Below are positions 52,827 through 61,346 of a DNA stretch of 64,000 nucleotides, piece by piece. Numbering within the stretch: the stretch's first letter is position 1; each line of letters starts with the position of its first letter. Below the pieces are notes generated by a model. That model saw only the letters and a program-made list of their open reading frames with translations. It made no database searches and was not told the origin of the DNA. Source of the stretch: Nakamurella leprariae (GTDB taxonomy: Bacteria > Actinomycetota > Actinomycetes > Mycobacteriales > Nakamurellaceae); NCBI RefSeq assembly GCF_016918035.1, contig NZ_JAERWK010000005.1, positions 1 through 64,000 on the forward strand, in the 5' to 3' direction. Made by a program: the position numbers and the translations under genes.

Positions 52827-52832
52827 TACCGT
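52827..52832 (+). promoter_or_regulatory. -10 box for the second MDMPI-family gene
   Basis: TACCGT, 7 bases before the ATG at 52840; predicts a leaderless mRNA. Confidence 0.5.
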
Positions 52833-52839
52833 GCGGCCC

Positions 52840-53457
52840 ATGGATGATCCGGTGTTCCGCAATGCGGCGTACGCTTTCGCCAACCTGGCCGCCCAGATCC
52901 CCGAGGATCGTTGGCAGGAACCCGCTCTCGGGACATGGTCGGTCCGCGACCTGGTCGGACACACCAGCCGCTCGCTGACCACCGTCCGGGACTACCTGGA
53001 CCGGCCGGCCGAGCGGGTGGAGATCGGGTCCGCGGCCGCCTACTACGTCGCGATCGGCATCATGACCGCGCAGGATCCGGCGCTCACCCCCGAGAAGGTG
53101 GCCGAGCGCGGCCGGCAGGCCGGGCGCGACCTGGGCGACGATCCGGTGGCGTCGATCGACGCGCTGGTCACCGCGGCGACGGCCCGGGTGGCGGACGCAT
53201 CGGGGGACGCGGTGATCAGCAGCATCGCCGGTGGCATCCGGGTGGCCGACTACCTGCCGACCCGGACGTTCGAGCTGGCCGTGCACTGCCGCGACCTGGC
53301 CCGGGCGCTCGACATCGACTGGCAACTACCGGATCCGGTGCTGACGGTGGCGGTGCGACTGGCCACCGACATCGCCCTCGAGCTGGGCGCCGGCACGTTC
53401 CTGCTGGATGCGCTCACCGGCCGGTCGCCGCTGCCCGAGCACTTCTCGGTGGTCTGA
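52840..53457 (+). CDS. Maleylpyruvate isomerase N-terminal-domain protein
   Basis: A 205-aa protein with the MDMPI-type opening FANLAAQIPEDRWQEPALG and WSVRDLVGHTSRS; a later TFELAVHCRDLARALDI supplies further His residues of the bundle. Function is unknown; mycothiol-dependent chemistry is possible in an actinomycete. The ATG at 52840 is fixed by TACCGT 7 bases upstream. A hairpin terminator follows. Confidence 0.78.
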   Translation: MDDPVFRNAAYAFANLAAQIPEDRWQEPALGTWSVRDLVGHTSRSLTTVRDYLDRPAERVEIGSAAAYYVAIGIMTAQDPALTPEKVAERGRQAGRDLGDDPVASIDALVTAATARVADASGDAVISSIAGGIRVADYLPTRTFELAVHCRDLARALDIDWQLPDPVLTVAVRLATDIALELGAGTFLLDALTGRSPLPEHFSVV

Positions 53458-53490
53458 GCCGTCGCTCTCCAGGGATCCCGGGAACGCCCG

Positions 53491-53530
53491 CAGGCCCGGC
53501 CGTCCGCGCTGGGGCGGTCGGCCGGGCCTG
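53491..53530. terminator. Convergent terminator
   Basis: A perfect 12-bp stem (53491-53502 with 53519-53530) lies between the MDMPI-like gene and the convergent glycosyltransferase gene. Confidence 0.7.
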
Positions 53531-53627
53531 GAGCTGGGAGGTGGACTCCGGACCCTGAGGACCAGGGTGGGTCGGTGACGGCGGGCGACTCCCGGCACCC
53601 GCCGCCACCGAGTTCAGGGGGTCGGCG

Positions 53628-55151
53628 TCAGGGCCGGTACCCGCGGGTGGGCTTGAACAGCTTGATGAGGGCGAAACCGGTGAGCGCCAGGGTCATCACG
53701 GTGACCACGCTCCAGCCGGTGGTCAGCACGGTCTCCTGCACCTGCACCGACGCCTGGGTGACCCACCACCAGGTGGCCCCGGCCACGGCCGCGCCGCCGA
53801 GCAGGATCACGGCCAGCATCTTGCCGATGACGCCGGACCCGCCACCCTTGCCCGCCTCGGCCGCCGCCTGTGCCGCCCAGCCGTCCCGACGCGCACCGAA
53901 CCAGATGTTCAGCCACGACACCGCGGTCGACCACACCCGGGTGATCAGCCACAGTTCGGCCGGGAAGACCAGCAGCGCGTAGACGATGTCGGCCGGGCGC
54001 CGGTCCGGCACCCGCCAGGCGATCTTGACGTTCAGCGCGACGCCGATGGCGATCGGGATCAACCAGATCGGCGACCAGGTGAACTGGTGCACGGTCAGTG
54101 CGGCGATCAGCATGGCCAGGAACAGCAACCGGACGAGGCCGTTGGCCAGCATGGAGAACTGCTGCTTCCACGGGATGAAGGTGTTCTTGTCGGGCATCTT
54201 GTGCCGCCACAGCAGCGCGGCCATGCCTTCGTCCCACTTGCGCCGCTGGCCCATCAGGCCCTTCATCGTCACCATGGGACCCGCGTAGGCGCGAGCCGTG
54301 GCCGACACCAACGTCTTCCGGCCCATCTCGTGCAGCCGCCAGGTCAGCTCCATGTCCTCGACCTGGGCGTCGGGATCCCACGGCGAGTTGCGCTCCAAGT
54401 CGGTGGTCACCTGCTGCAGGTGCTTGGTGCGGAAGAGGGTGGCCTGGCCGCCCAGCACGTAGGTGGACCGGTTGCGGGCCATGATGTCGGTCAGCCAGGA
54501 CGCGAAGTCCATCCGCTGTGCGCGGATCAGCTGCCGGGCGAAGAACGTGGTGCCCAGGTTGATGTCGAAGGTGTAGCGGCACATCACGCCGGCCGCCGAC
54601 GGCACCCGGACCATCTCGGCCTCGAGCTGCTCGAGCGCGTCCTTGGCCAGCACGGTGTCGGCGTCGACACCGAGGACGAAGTCGTGGTCCAGGGCCCACT
54701 GCTGCCAGCCCTGGGTGAGGGCCCCGACCTTCTTGTCGATGTTGCCGACGGTGTGCTGCACCGTCACACCCTGGTAGCGGCGGACGATCGCCTCGGTGCC
54801 GTCCGTGCAGTTGTCCAGGATCACCACGATCCGGTCGATCGGCCGGGTCTGGGCGAGCAGACCTTCGATGGTGCGGGCGATGTCGGCCTCTTCGTTGTGC
54901 GCCGGCACCAGCGCCAGGATGCGCGGGCGGCCCAGCGTCGCCTTGGTGGCGCTGCGCCGGCCGAACATCGACCGCCACGACTTGGCTGCGCCGGCCCGCA
55001 CCTGCTGCAGCGAGGCGCGGAAGCCGCCGGCCGGCGCACTGGCCAGCACGGCTCCGTCGACCACGTCGGCGAACCGGGCGTCGAGGTCGTCGTCGGACGG
55101 GGCACGGCCGCCGGTGGTTCCGGCACGCCGGGGGGCGAGCATGATCGTCAT
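53628..55151 (-). CDS. Membrane glycosyltransferase, family 2 (processive type)
   Basis: A 507-aa enzyme. The GT-A domain starts at RPRILALVPAHNEEADI (about residue 75); the nucleotide-sugar Asp113 is in ILDNCTDGT, the metal motif is DAD (163-165), the catalytic-base region is QVEDMELTW (Glu-Asp 265-266), and QRRKW (302-306) is the Q-x-x-R-W motif of processive synthases such as cellulose or hyaluronan synthase. Several membrane helices follow, with two more near the C-terminus. It probably makes or exports a polysaccharide; sugar unknown. The ATG at 55151 has GAGGA 6 bases upstream. It stands alone on its transcript. Confidence 0.88.
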   Translation of the reverse strand: MTIMLAPRRAGTTGGRAPSDDDLDARFADVVDGAVLASAPAGGFRASLQQVRAGAAKSWRSMFGRRSATKATLGRPRILALVPAHNEEADIARTIEGLLAQTRPIDRIVVILDNCTDGTEAIVRRYQGVTVQHTVGNIDKKVGALTQGWQQWALDHDFVLGVDADTVLAKDALEQLEAEMVRVPSAAGVMCRYTFDINLGTTFFARQLIRAQRMDFASWLTDIMARNRSTYVLGGQATLFRTKHLQQVTTDLERNSPWDPDAQVEDMELTWRLHEMGRKTLVSATARAYAGPMVTMKGLMGQRRKWDEGMAALLWRHKMPDKNTFIPWKQQFSMLANGLVRLLFLAMLIAALTVHQFTWSPIWLIPIAIGVALNVKIAWRVPDRRPADIVYALLVFPAELWLITRVWSTAVSWLNIWFGARRDGWAAQAAAEAGKGGGSGVIGKMLAVILLGGAAVAGATWWWVTQASVQVQETVLTTGWSVVTVMTLALTGFALIKLFKPTRGYRP

Positions 55152-55253
55152 CGGGAGTCCTCGGGGTGGGAGTGGTGGGGCCCGGGACACCGGGATCGTC
55201 GTCGACCGGAGGCCCCCCGTCGTTCAGCTCGAGTTCACCGAACGACTGCACAG

Positions 55254-55276
55254 ACCGTAACGCGTTGACACGTCAA
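55254..55276 (-). promoter_or_regulatory. Promoter with palindromic operator before the glycosyltransferase gene
   Basis: A TACGGT -10 box (55254-55259, minus strand) and the 12-bp palindrome TTGACACGTCAA (55265-55276) in the promoter spacer. A protein bound there would block RNA polymerase. The -35 box is not clear. Confidence 0.45.
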
Positions 55277-55307
55277 TTGGTCACGCTCCGCGAGGTGACG
55301 ACCCGAT

Positions 55308-55354
55308 CGAGGCTCAGTACTGCCCGGTAGGGTGACACCCTCAGGTCAGCCTCG
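55308..55354 (-). terminator. Probable terminator after menD
   Basis: An outer 7-bp stem (55308-55314 with 55348-55354) encloses a small GGGTG/CACCC hairpin, 38 bases past the menD stop and before the glycosyltransferase promoter. Confidence 0.45.
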
Positions 55355-55391
55355 CCGCGATCTCACGGTCCGCAACCACCCGAAGGTGGGG

Positions 55392-57191
55392 TCAACCACG
55401 CACGGTCACTGCGCGTCGGGCTGCATCGCGAGCCGCCCGGCGCAGCCGCAACTGGTCCTCCCGCAGCCGGGTCCGGTCGGTGACGACCTCGACCAGCCGG
55501 ATGCCGATGCCCCGCTCGGCGGTGCCGTTCCCGATCGCTGCGGCCAGTTCGGCACCGGGCGGCACCCGGGTGAACGGGATGTGGCAGGCGGCAGCCCAGC
55601 CACTCAGGTCCAGTCCCAGCGGGGTGCCGAAGATGCGCTCGAAGGACGGCGCGTAGCTGGCCGCTCCCGATTCGAGCGTGGTGAAGATGCCGCCACCGTC
55701 GTTGTTGTTGATCACCAGGGTGAGGTCGGGACGTGGCTCGGCCGGTCCGATGGCCAGGCCGGTCAGGTCGTGCACGAAGCTCAGGTCGCCGAGGTAGGCG
55801 ACCGTCGGGCGGTCCGTCATGGCCAGGCCGACCCCGACCGCGGTCGAGACCAGCCCGTCGATGCCGGCCACACCGCGGTTGGCCACCACCCGGAGCCCGT
55901 CCCGCGGCAGCGCGGCCAGGGCCACGTCCCGCGGCACCTGGGACGACCCGAGCACCAGGACGGCCTCGGTCGGCAGCGCCCGCACCAGGTCCCGCGCCGC
56001 CCGCGGGGAACTCGTGCCCGGCAGGCCGTCGAGCTCGGCCTGGACGGCGGCGACCGCGGCCCGGTCGGCCTCCCGCCACCGTTCGGCCCACCGCTGGTCG
56101 GCGGCCGGCAGGATGCCCAGGTCGGGCCGCACCGACGTGGCCTGCCCGGCCGGATCCGGGAAGTCCGCCGGCGGCGCGACGACCTCCACCGACCAGCCGA
56201 TCGGTCCGGCCGGCCGGGCCAGCAGCGACCGCACCGCCCGGTGCAGGGTCGGCCGGCCCAGCACCAGGACCTGCTCGGGCGGCTCGATCTCGAGCAGCTC
56301 CGGTACCTCGAGCAGCTGCACCCCGGCGCCCAGCACGTCGCCGCCGTCGGCCCCGCCCACCTCGGAGACCACCACGTGGCCCGCCGCGGCCAGCTGCGCG
56401 GCCCGCGGATCACCCAGCTCGGCCACCACCAGCAGCCGCCGCGGCCGGGCCGACGGTCGCTGGGAGATCCGCACCGACGTGTCCGGCACCGGCACGTCGA
56501 CCGACGTCCAGGCCCGGCCGCCCGGCCGTCCGGACAGCGGCCCGGTCAGCTCGGCGGCGATCATCACCGGGCCGGGACGGTCCGCCCAGGCGGCCGGCCA
56601 GGACGGGTCGGCGGTGCCCAGGGCGGGCGGCAGCAGCGGCTCCATCAGCGGCACGTTCAGCTGGACCGGCCCGCACCGGCCCGCACCGCCGGCCGCGGCC
56701 GCCACGGCCCGGCCGATCATCGACCGCCAATAGGCGTTCGCGCTGGTCAGCTGGTCGTCCGTGGGCGTACGGTCGAGCAGCGCGAACTCGTGGAACAGCC
56801 GCAGCGCGGAGGAGAACACCGTCCGCTGGTCGATCACCTGGTTGGCCCCGACGTCGCGGAGCTGCGCCGGCCGGTCGGTCGAGAGCACCAGCAGCGGCAC
56901 CCCGCCGTGGTGCGCCTCCAGCACCGCCGGGTGCAGGTTGGCCACCGCCGTGCCGCTGGTGGTGATCACCGGCACCGGGCGGCCGGACCCGCGGGCCAGG
57001 CCCAGGGCCAGGAACCCGGCGGTGCGCTCGTCGATCCGCACGTGCAGCCGCAAGCGACCGAGCACGTCGGCGTCGTGCAGCGCCATCGACAGCGGCGCGT
57101 TCCGCGACCCGGGCGCCAGCACGGCGTCGGTGATCCCGCAGCGCACCAGTTCGTCGACCAGCACCTGCGCGATGGCGGTCGACGAGTTCAC
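55392..57191 (-). CDS. menD: 2-succinyl-5-enolpyruvyl-6-hydroxy-3-cyclohexene-1-carboxylate synthase
   Basis: A 599-aa thiamine-diphosphate enzyme that joins isochorismate and 2-oxoglutarate in menaquinone synthesis. The N-terminus has DAVLAPGSRNAPLSMAL and the cofactor-activating Glu55 in RIDERTAGFLALG; the C-terminal ThDP/Mg motif is GDLSFVHDLTGL...VINNNDGGGIF. The GTG at 57191 gives the family N-terminus, and CAGGAT lies 6 bases upstream, consistent with a leaderless start. It is transcribed apart from menC, menB and menE. Confidence 0.95.
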   Translation of the reverse strand: MNSSTAIAQVLVDELVRCGITDAVLAPGSRNAPLSMALHDADVLGRLRLHVRIDERTAGFLALGLARGSGRPVPVITTSGTAVANLHPAVLEAHHGGVPLLVLSTDRPAQLRDVGANQVIDQRTVFSSALRLFHEFALLDRTPTDDQLTSANAYWRSMIGRAVAAAAGGAGRCGPVQLNVPLMEPLLPPALGTADPSWPAAWADRPGPVMIAAELTGPLSGRPGGRAWTSVDVPVPDTSVRISQRPSARPRRLLVVAELGDPRAAQLAAAGHVVVSEVGGADGGDVLGAGVQLLEVPELLEIEPPEQVLVLGRPTLHRAVRSLLARPAGPIGWSVEVVAPPADFPDPAGQATSVRPDLGILPAADQRWAERWREADRAAVAAVQAELDGLPGTSSPRAARDLVRALPTEAVLVLGSSQVPRDVALAALPRDGLRVVANRGVAGIDGLVSTAVGVGLAMTDRPTVAYLGDLSFVHDLTGLAIGPAEPRPDLTLVINNNDGGGIFTTLESGAASYAPSFERIFGTPLGLDLSGWAAACHIPFTRVPPGAELAAAIGNGTAERGIGIRLVEVVTDRTRLREDQLRLRRAARDAARRAVTVRG

Positions 57192-57330
57192 CCGACCATC
57201 CTGACACCCGCCGTCACCGGACCCGACCATGCGGGACCGCCCCGGCGTGATCGGTGCGACACGGTTGATCCGGCCGGGAACCGGGTACGGGTCGAGGACA
57301 GGATCGGCCGGACGGATGCGAGGACCCGCC

Positions 57331-57519
57331 ATGACCACCGACAACCCCAGTGCTCGCGGACCCCGCAGCACGCGGTTGATGATCGCCTTCGTCGTCGCTG
57401 CGCTCGTCTTCATCGGCATCGTGCTCGTCGTCGTGCTCACCATCACCGGCGGCAACGAGACGGAGGACGGTCAGGTCCGCGACCGGGTCACCTCCTCCAG
57501 CCAGACCGTCTCGGAGTAG
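57331..57519 (+). CDS. Small single-span membrane protein
   Basis: A 62-aa protein with a hydrophilic N-terminus, one membrane helix (LMIAFVVAALVFIGIVLVVV) and a short acidic tail. The ATG at 57331 has AGGA 6 bases upstream. Function is unknown. Confidence 0.6.
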   Translation: MTTDNPSARGPRSTRLMIAFVVAALVFIGIVLVVVLTITGGNETEDGQVRDRVTSSSQTVSE

Positions 57520-57570
57520 GTCCGGCCGACGGAACCGAGCGTGACGGACGCGGTCTCGAGCCCGCGAGGA

Positions 57571-57852
57571 TCAGTGGGGTGACGGCGGGCGCCACCGGCG
57601 CAGCAGCCGCCAGGCGCCCAGGCCGACCAGGGCCCCGCCGACCAGGCTGAGCACCAGACCCCAGCCCACGCTGGCCGCGGTCGTCACCAGCCCGGCGATC
57701 AGCAATGACGCTCCCAGCGTCAGGGCCAGCGCTGCTCTGATCCACACCCGGCGGGGACGCCGGCGCAGCCTCTGGGCCAGCGCTGGGTCCTGCAACGCCA
57801 ACTGCTGTTCCATCGCTGCGAGCTGGTGGCGCTCGTGATCGGACAGTGCCAC
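57571..57852 (-). CDS. DUF3040 family membrane protein
   Basis: A 93-aa protein starting MALSDHERHQLAAMEQQLAL, the DUF3040 signature, followed by a basic stretch and two helices (about residues 42-80). DUF3040 proteins are small actinobacterial membrane proteins of unknown role. The GTG at 57852 has GGGAGG 9 bases upstream. The same frame is open into the pseudogene upstream, but the family boundary is clear. Confidence 0.85.
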   Translation of the reverse strand: MALSDHERHQLAAMEQQLALQDPALAQRLRRRPRRVWIRAALALTLGASLLIAGLVTTAASVGWGLVLSLVGGALVGLGAWRLLRRWRPPSPH

Positions 57853-58049
57853 GGCCGACCGCCTCCCGGGAATCACGGTGGGCACCCGGTCGACGACCGA
57901 GGGCTCGGGCAGGTGCGGCCGCTGCGCTGGACCGCGGGGCGGGGTCTCGTGCGGCCCCCAACTGCTGCGGGCCCGGAGCGTGCCAGCCGGAGCCGGGACG
58001 CCGACCGGGCGAGGACTCCAGTGTCCTCCTCCGGCGCCGGCCGGCTGTC

Positions 58050-58650
58050 CTGCGCCGGCGGGACCAGCCCGATGATGAACCCGATGTCCGGGACGTCGTT
58101 CGTCACGAAGGCCAGCAGTCTCCAGAGCAGCGCGGCCGGGACCTGAGGGATGACCAGGGCGATCCGGTCCAGCACGGCCACGATCGCGCCGAACCCCGTC
58201 GCCACGGCGAAGTACTTCCCGGTCCCCAGCGCGATGGCGGCGAGGGCGTCCAGCGCCGGGCCGCGGCGGTCGCGGAAGCGTGCGGCCCGGGTGGCGAACG
58301 TGGCGCTGTCCAGACCCCTGAACAACACCATGGAGACGCACCACCATCGTGGTGGCCAGCCAGGGCAGTGCACCGTGCCGCTGCAGCCAGGTCCGCAGCG
58401 GGTGCACCGTGATGCTCAGCACCCCTGCCAGGAAGATCGGCGTCAGGAAGTCGGCCACCGGGCGCATCCCGGCCAGCACGACCACCGCGGACGCCATGCC
58501 GAGCAGGATGAGCAGCCCGCGGGGCAGGACCTGCTCGACCCGCACCCCCGATCCCCGACGCGACGGGCGGCCGCGGCTCGGTCCTCCCGCCCGGCTCTGG
58601 CGGCTCGGGGTCCGCCACCCGGCGGTCATCCCGTCGTCTCCATCAGTCAT
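58050..58650 (-). pseudogene. AI-2E family permease gene, deleted and frameshifted
   Basis: The start MTDGDDGMTAGWRTPSRQSR (58650, with GAGG upstream) leads into two helices typical of AI-2E/PerM proteins (LLILLGMASAVVVLAGMRPV...FLTPIFLAGVLS). At about 58330 the frame shifts. Later family sequence appears in another frame: GTGKYFAVATGFGAIVAVLD, RLLAFVTNDVPDIGFIIGLV, PPA. The middle ~170 residues and the whole C-terminus are missing; family members are about 350 aa. The call rests on recognisable AI-2E segments in two frames. Confidence 0.75.
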
Positions 58651-58782
58651 CGGGCTGTCGCCTCGTCTCTGCCGGGCACCGCCGGGTGCACCAACCGGGA
58701 CGACTGCCGCAGACCACGATCACCACATCGCCGCACCGGCGTCAGCGTCCGGCCCACCGGGATGCCCGCTCGGTGACACCGG

Positions 58783-59778
58783 TCAGGCCCTGGCCAGGTG
58801 CCCGTCCTCCGGCAACCCGACCAGCCGGGCCACCCGGGCCAGCCGGGCCGTCCAGCGCGCGGTCGTCTCCTCGTCGGCGGCCACCGTGTCCAGCCGGTCC
58901 GGGGACGGCGGCGCCGGCAGCACCGGCAAGGCCCCGTCGACCGGCGCCGGCAGGGCGTCGCTGACGTCCGCGACCAGCAGGGCGGCGGTGGCCAGACCGC
59001 ACGCGTACGGCAGTTCGGGCAGCGCCGCGGCCAGGGCGAGCCCCGCGGCCAGGCCGACCGCCGTGTCGACGGCCGAGGACACCACGATCGGCAGCCCGTG
59101 CTCGGCGACCTGCTCGGCGATCCGCAGGGCGGCCCAGACTCCGCCCAGCGGGGCCACTTTCACCACGGCCAGGTCCGCAGCCCCGGCCCTGGCCACGGCC
59201 AGCGGGTCCTCCGCGCGCCGGATCGACTCGTCGGCCGCGATGGGCACCGCGACCCGGCGGCGCACCGCGGCCAGCTCGGCGACGCTGCGGCACGGCTGCT
59301 CGACGTACTCCAGACCGCCCGCAGCCCGGTCCAGCCGGCGGATCGCGTCGACCGCCTCGTCCTGGTCCCACGCGGCGTTCGCGTCGATCCTGATCGCACC
59401 GTCGGCGCCGATGGCCTCCCGGACCGCGGCCAGCCGGTCGGCGTCCGCGGCCAGGTCGGTGCCGGGGTCGGCCACCTTGACCTTGGCCGTGCGGCAGCCG
59501 GAGGCCCGCACCAGCGCGGCCGCCCGCTCCGGGCCGACCACCGGCACGGTGACGTTCACCGGGACGGTGGTCCGCACCGGCGCCGGCCAGGGCCGGGTCG
59601 CCGTCTCCACCGCCGACCGCAGCCAGGGCACGCACGCGGCGTCGTCGTAGTCCCAGAACGGCGCGAACTCCCCCCACCCGACCGGGCCGCGCAGCAGTAC
59701 GCCCTCGCGGACGGTGATGCCGCGGAACCGCGCGCGCATGCCGATGGCGAAGACGCGGGGGCTCGGGGCGCCGGTCAC
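58783..59778 (-). CDS. menC: o-Succinylbenzoate synthase
   Basis: A 331-aa enolase-superfamily dehydratase of the menaquinone pathway. The catalytic acid/base Lys is in CRTAKVKVAD, metal ligands are in IRIDANAAWD, YVEQP and AADESIR, and the second Lys is in AVVKVAPLGG. The GTG at 59778 overlaps the stop of the NmrA-like gene (GTGA), so the two are translationally coupled. Confidence 0.94.
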   Translation of the reverse strand: MTGAPSPRVFAIGMRARFRGITVREGVLLRGPVGWGEFAPFWDYDDAACVPWLRSAVETATRPWPAPVRTTVPVNVTVPVVGPERAAALVRASGCRTAKVKVADPGTDLAADADRLAAVREAIGADGAIRIDANAAWDQDEAVDAIRRLDRAAGGLEYVEQPCRSVAELAAVRRRVAVPIAADESIRRAEDPLAVARAGAADLAVVKVAPLGGVWAALRIAEQVAEHGLPIVVSSAVDTAVGLAAGLALAAALPELPYACGLATAALLVADVSDALPAPVDGALPVLPAPPSPDRLDTVAADEETTARWTARLARVARLVGLPEDGHLARA

Positions 59779-60227
59779 CGCGCCAGCTGCGGCCGCAGCA
59801 CCTCGAACGCCCACGCCCCCAGGGTGGTCGGGGTGGTGGTGAGCACGGTCCGCGGCTGCTCGGGCACGAACCCGTCCCGAAGGCCGGTCGACATCCCCAG
59901 CACCGCCTCGGCCATCCCGGCCGGCATCCCGGAACCCCGCAGCCCGACGAGCATCTCGTCGTCACCGACCCGCTCGTACTCCGCGACCGAGTCGTCGACC
60001 ATGACCGATGGGGCCACCCAGAACAGGGCGTCCACCCCTTCGGTCGCGGCCATCACCGCGTCCCGGTCACCCTGGTCGACCTGGCGCACGTCGGCGTGCT
60101 CGTGCACCTCGGCCGGCAGCCGGTCCGGATGCCGGGCCAGCAGCACCGGGCGCAGGCCGGCACGGATGAGCATGGCGGTGACGTGGCGGCCCACGTTCCC
60201 GGTCGGTGTGGTCACGGCGATGCGCAC
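59775..60227 (-). CDS. NmrA-like NAD(P)-binding protein with internal in-frame deletion
   Basis: A 150-aa protein. The N-terminus is a Rossmann start (RIAVTTPTGNVGRHVTAMLI) and runs to VDALFWVAPS; the C-terminus (RTVLTTTPTTLGAWAFEVLRP) matches the end of NmrA-type proteins. Normal members are about 280 aa, so the central ~100 residues, including the usual active-site region, are absent while the frame is kept. It may be inactive but still serves as the upstream gene of menC. The GTG at 60227 has GGAGG 7 bases upstream. Confidence 0.72.
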   Translation of the reverse strand: MRIAVTTPTGNVGRHVTAMLIRAGLRPVLLARHPDRLPAEVHEHADVRQVDQGDRDAVMAATEGVDALFWVAPSVMVDDSVAEYERVGDDEMLVGLRGSGMPAGMAEAVLGMSTGLRDGFVPEQPRTVLTTTPTTLGAWAFEVLRPQLAR

Positions 60228-60343
60228 GAGGTCCCCTCCAGGAGCGTGATCCGGTCCGGACGGATCCACCGTAGGCAACGGCGGCGACACCCCACGGCCC
60301 GCGGTGCTCCGCCGGCGCTCCCGGGAGGGCCGGGGCGTCCGGC

Positions 60344-60349
60344 TAGGCT
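60344..60349 (+). promoter_or_regulatory. -10 box of menB
   Basis: TAGGCT, 8 bases before the menB ATG, predicting a leaderless menB-menE-mug transcript. Confidence 0.55.
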
Positions 60350-60357
60350 CGTCCGTC

Positions 60358-61329
60358 ATGCGCTCCGAGGTGCCGTCCGAACCGATCGATCCGCCCGCCC
60401 GCCCGAGCGAGCTGTTCGACCCGGCCGCCTGGCGGACGGTGGACGGCTTCGACCTGACCGACGTCACCTACCACCGGGCGGTGCGCCGGGACCCGGACGG
60501 CACCGTCACCGACCTGCCCACTGTGCGGGTGGCCATCGACCGGCCGGAGGTGCGCAACGCCTTCCGGCCGCACACGGTGGACGAACTGCTGCTGGTGCTC
60601 GAGCACGCCCGCACCTCGGGTGACGTGGGCTGCGTGCTGCTCACCGGCAACGGCCCCAGCCCCAAGGACGGCGGCTGGGCGTTCTGCTCCGGCGGGGACC
60701 AGCGGATCCGGGGACGCGACGGCTATCGCTACGCCGAGTCCGACGACCCGCCGACGGTCGCCGACGTGGCCCGGGCCGGCCGGCTGCACATCCTGGAGGT
60801 GCAGCGGCTGATCCGGTTCATGCCCAAGGTGGTGATCGCCGTGGTGCCCGGCTGGGCGGCCGGCGGCGGCCACTCCCTGCACGTCACCTGCGATCTCACC
60901 CTGGCCAGCGCCGAGCACGCCCGGTTCAAGCAGACCGACGCCGACGTCGGGTCGTTCGACGCCGGGTACGGGTCGGCGTACCTGGCCAAGATGGTCGGAC
61001 AGAAGTTCGCCCGGGAGATCTTCTTCCTCGGGCGCGAGTACACCGCCGCGCAGATGCACGCCATGGGCGCGGTGAACGAGGTGGTCCCGCACGCCGACCT
61101 GGAGCGGGTGGCGCTGCAGTGGGCCGCCGAGATCACCGCGAAATCCCCCACCGCGCAACGGATGCTGAAGTACGCGTTCAACCTGACCGACGACGGCATG
61201 GTCGGCCAGCAGCTGTTCGCCGGAGAGGCGACGCGACTGGCGTACGGCACCGACGAGGCCGTCGAGGGCCGGGACTCGTTCCTGCAGAAGCGGTCCGCCG
61301 ACTTCTCGCCGTACCCCTGGGCGTACTGA
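60358..61329 (+). CDS. menB: 1,4-Dihydroxy-2-naphthoyl-CoA synthase
   Basis: A 323-aa crotonase-fold enzyme that closes the naphthalene ring. Motifs: FCSGGDQRIRGRDGYRY, the oxyanion segment VPGWAAGGGHSLHVTCD and DVGSFDAGYGSAYLAKMVG, and the C-terminal SADFSPYPWAY typical of MenB. The ATG at 60358 is set by the TAGGCT box 8 bases upstream. menE starts 17 bases after its stop. Confidence 0.96.
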   Translation: MRSEVPSEPIDPPARPSELFDPAAWRTVDGFDLTDVTYHRAVRRDPDGTVTDLPTVRVAIDRPEVRNAFRPHTVDELLLVLEHARTSGDVGCVLLTGNGPSPKDGGWAFCSGGDQRIRGRDGYRYAESDDPPTVADVARAGRLHILEVQRLIRFMPKVVIAVVPGWAAGGGHSLHVTCDLTLASAEHARFKQTDADVGSFDAGYGSAYLAKMVGQKFAREIFFLGREYTAAQMHAMGAVNEVVPHADLERVALQWAAEITAKSPTAQRMLKYAFNLTDDGMVGQQLFAGEATRLAYGTDEAVEGRDSFLQKRSADFSPYPWAY

Positions 61330-61346
61330 GCTCCGATGGTGCGCCG

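Noticed and set aside
57571-58650. A single 359-aa protein spanning the AI-2E remnant and DUF3040
   Set aside because: The middle of that frame is non-coding-like (R/G/P-rich), while AI-2E sequence continues in another frame and DUF3040 has its own start and ribosome site.
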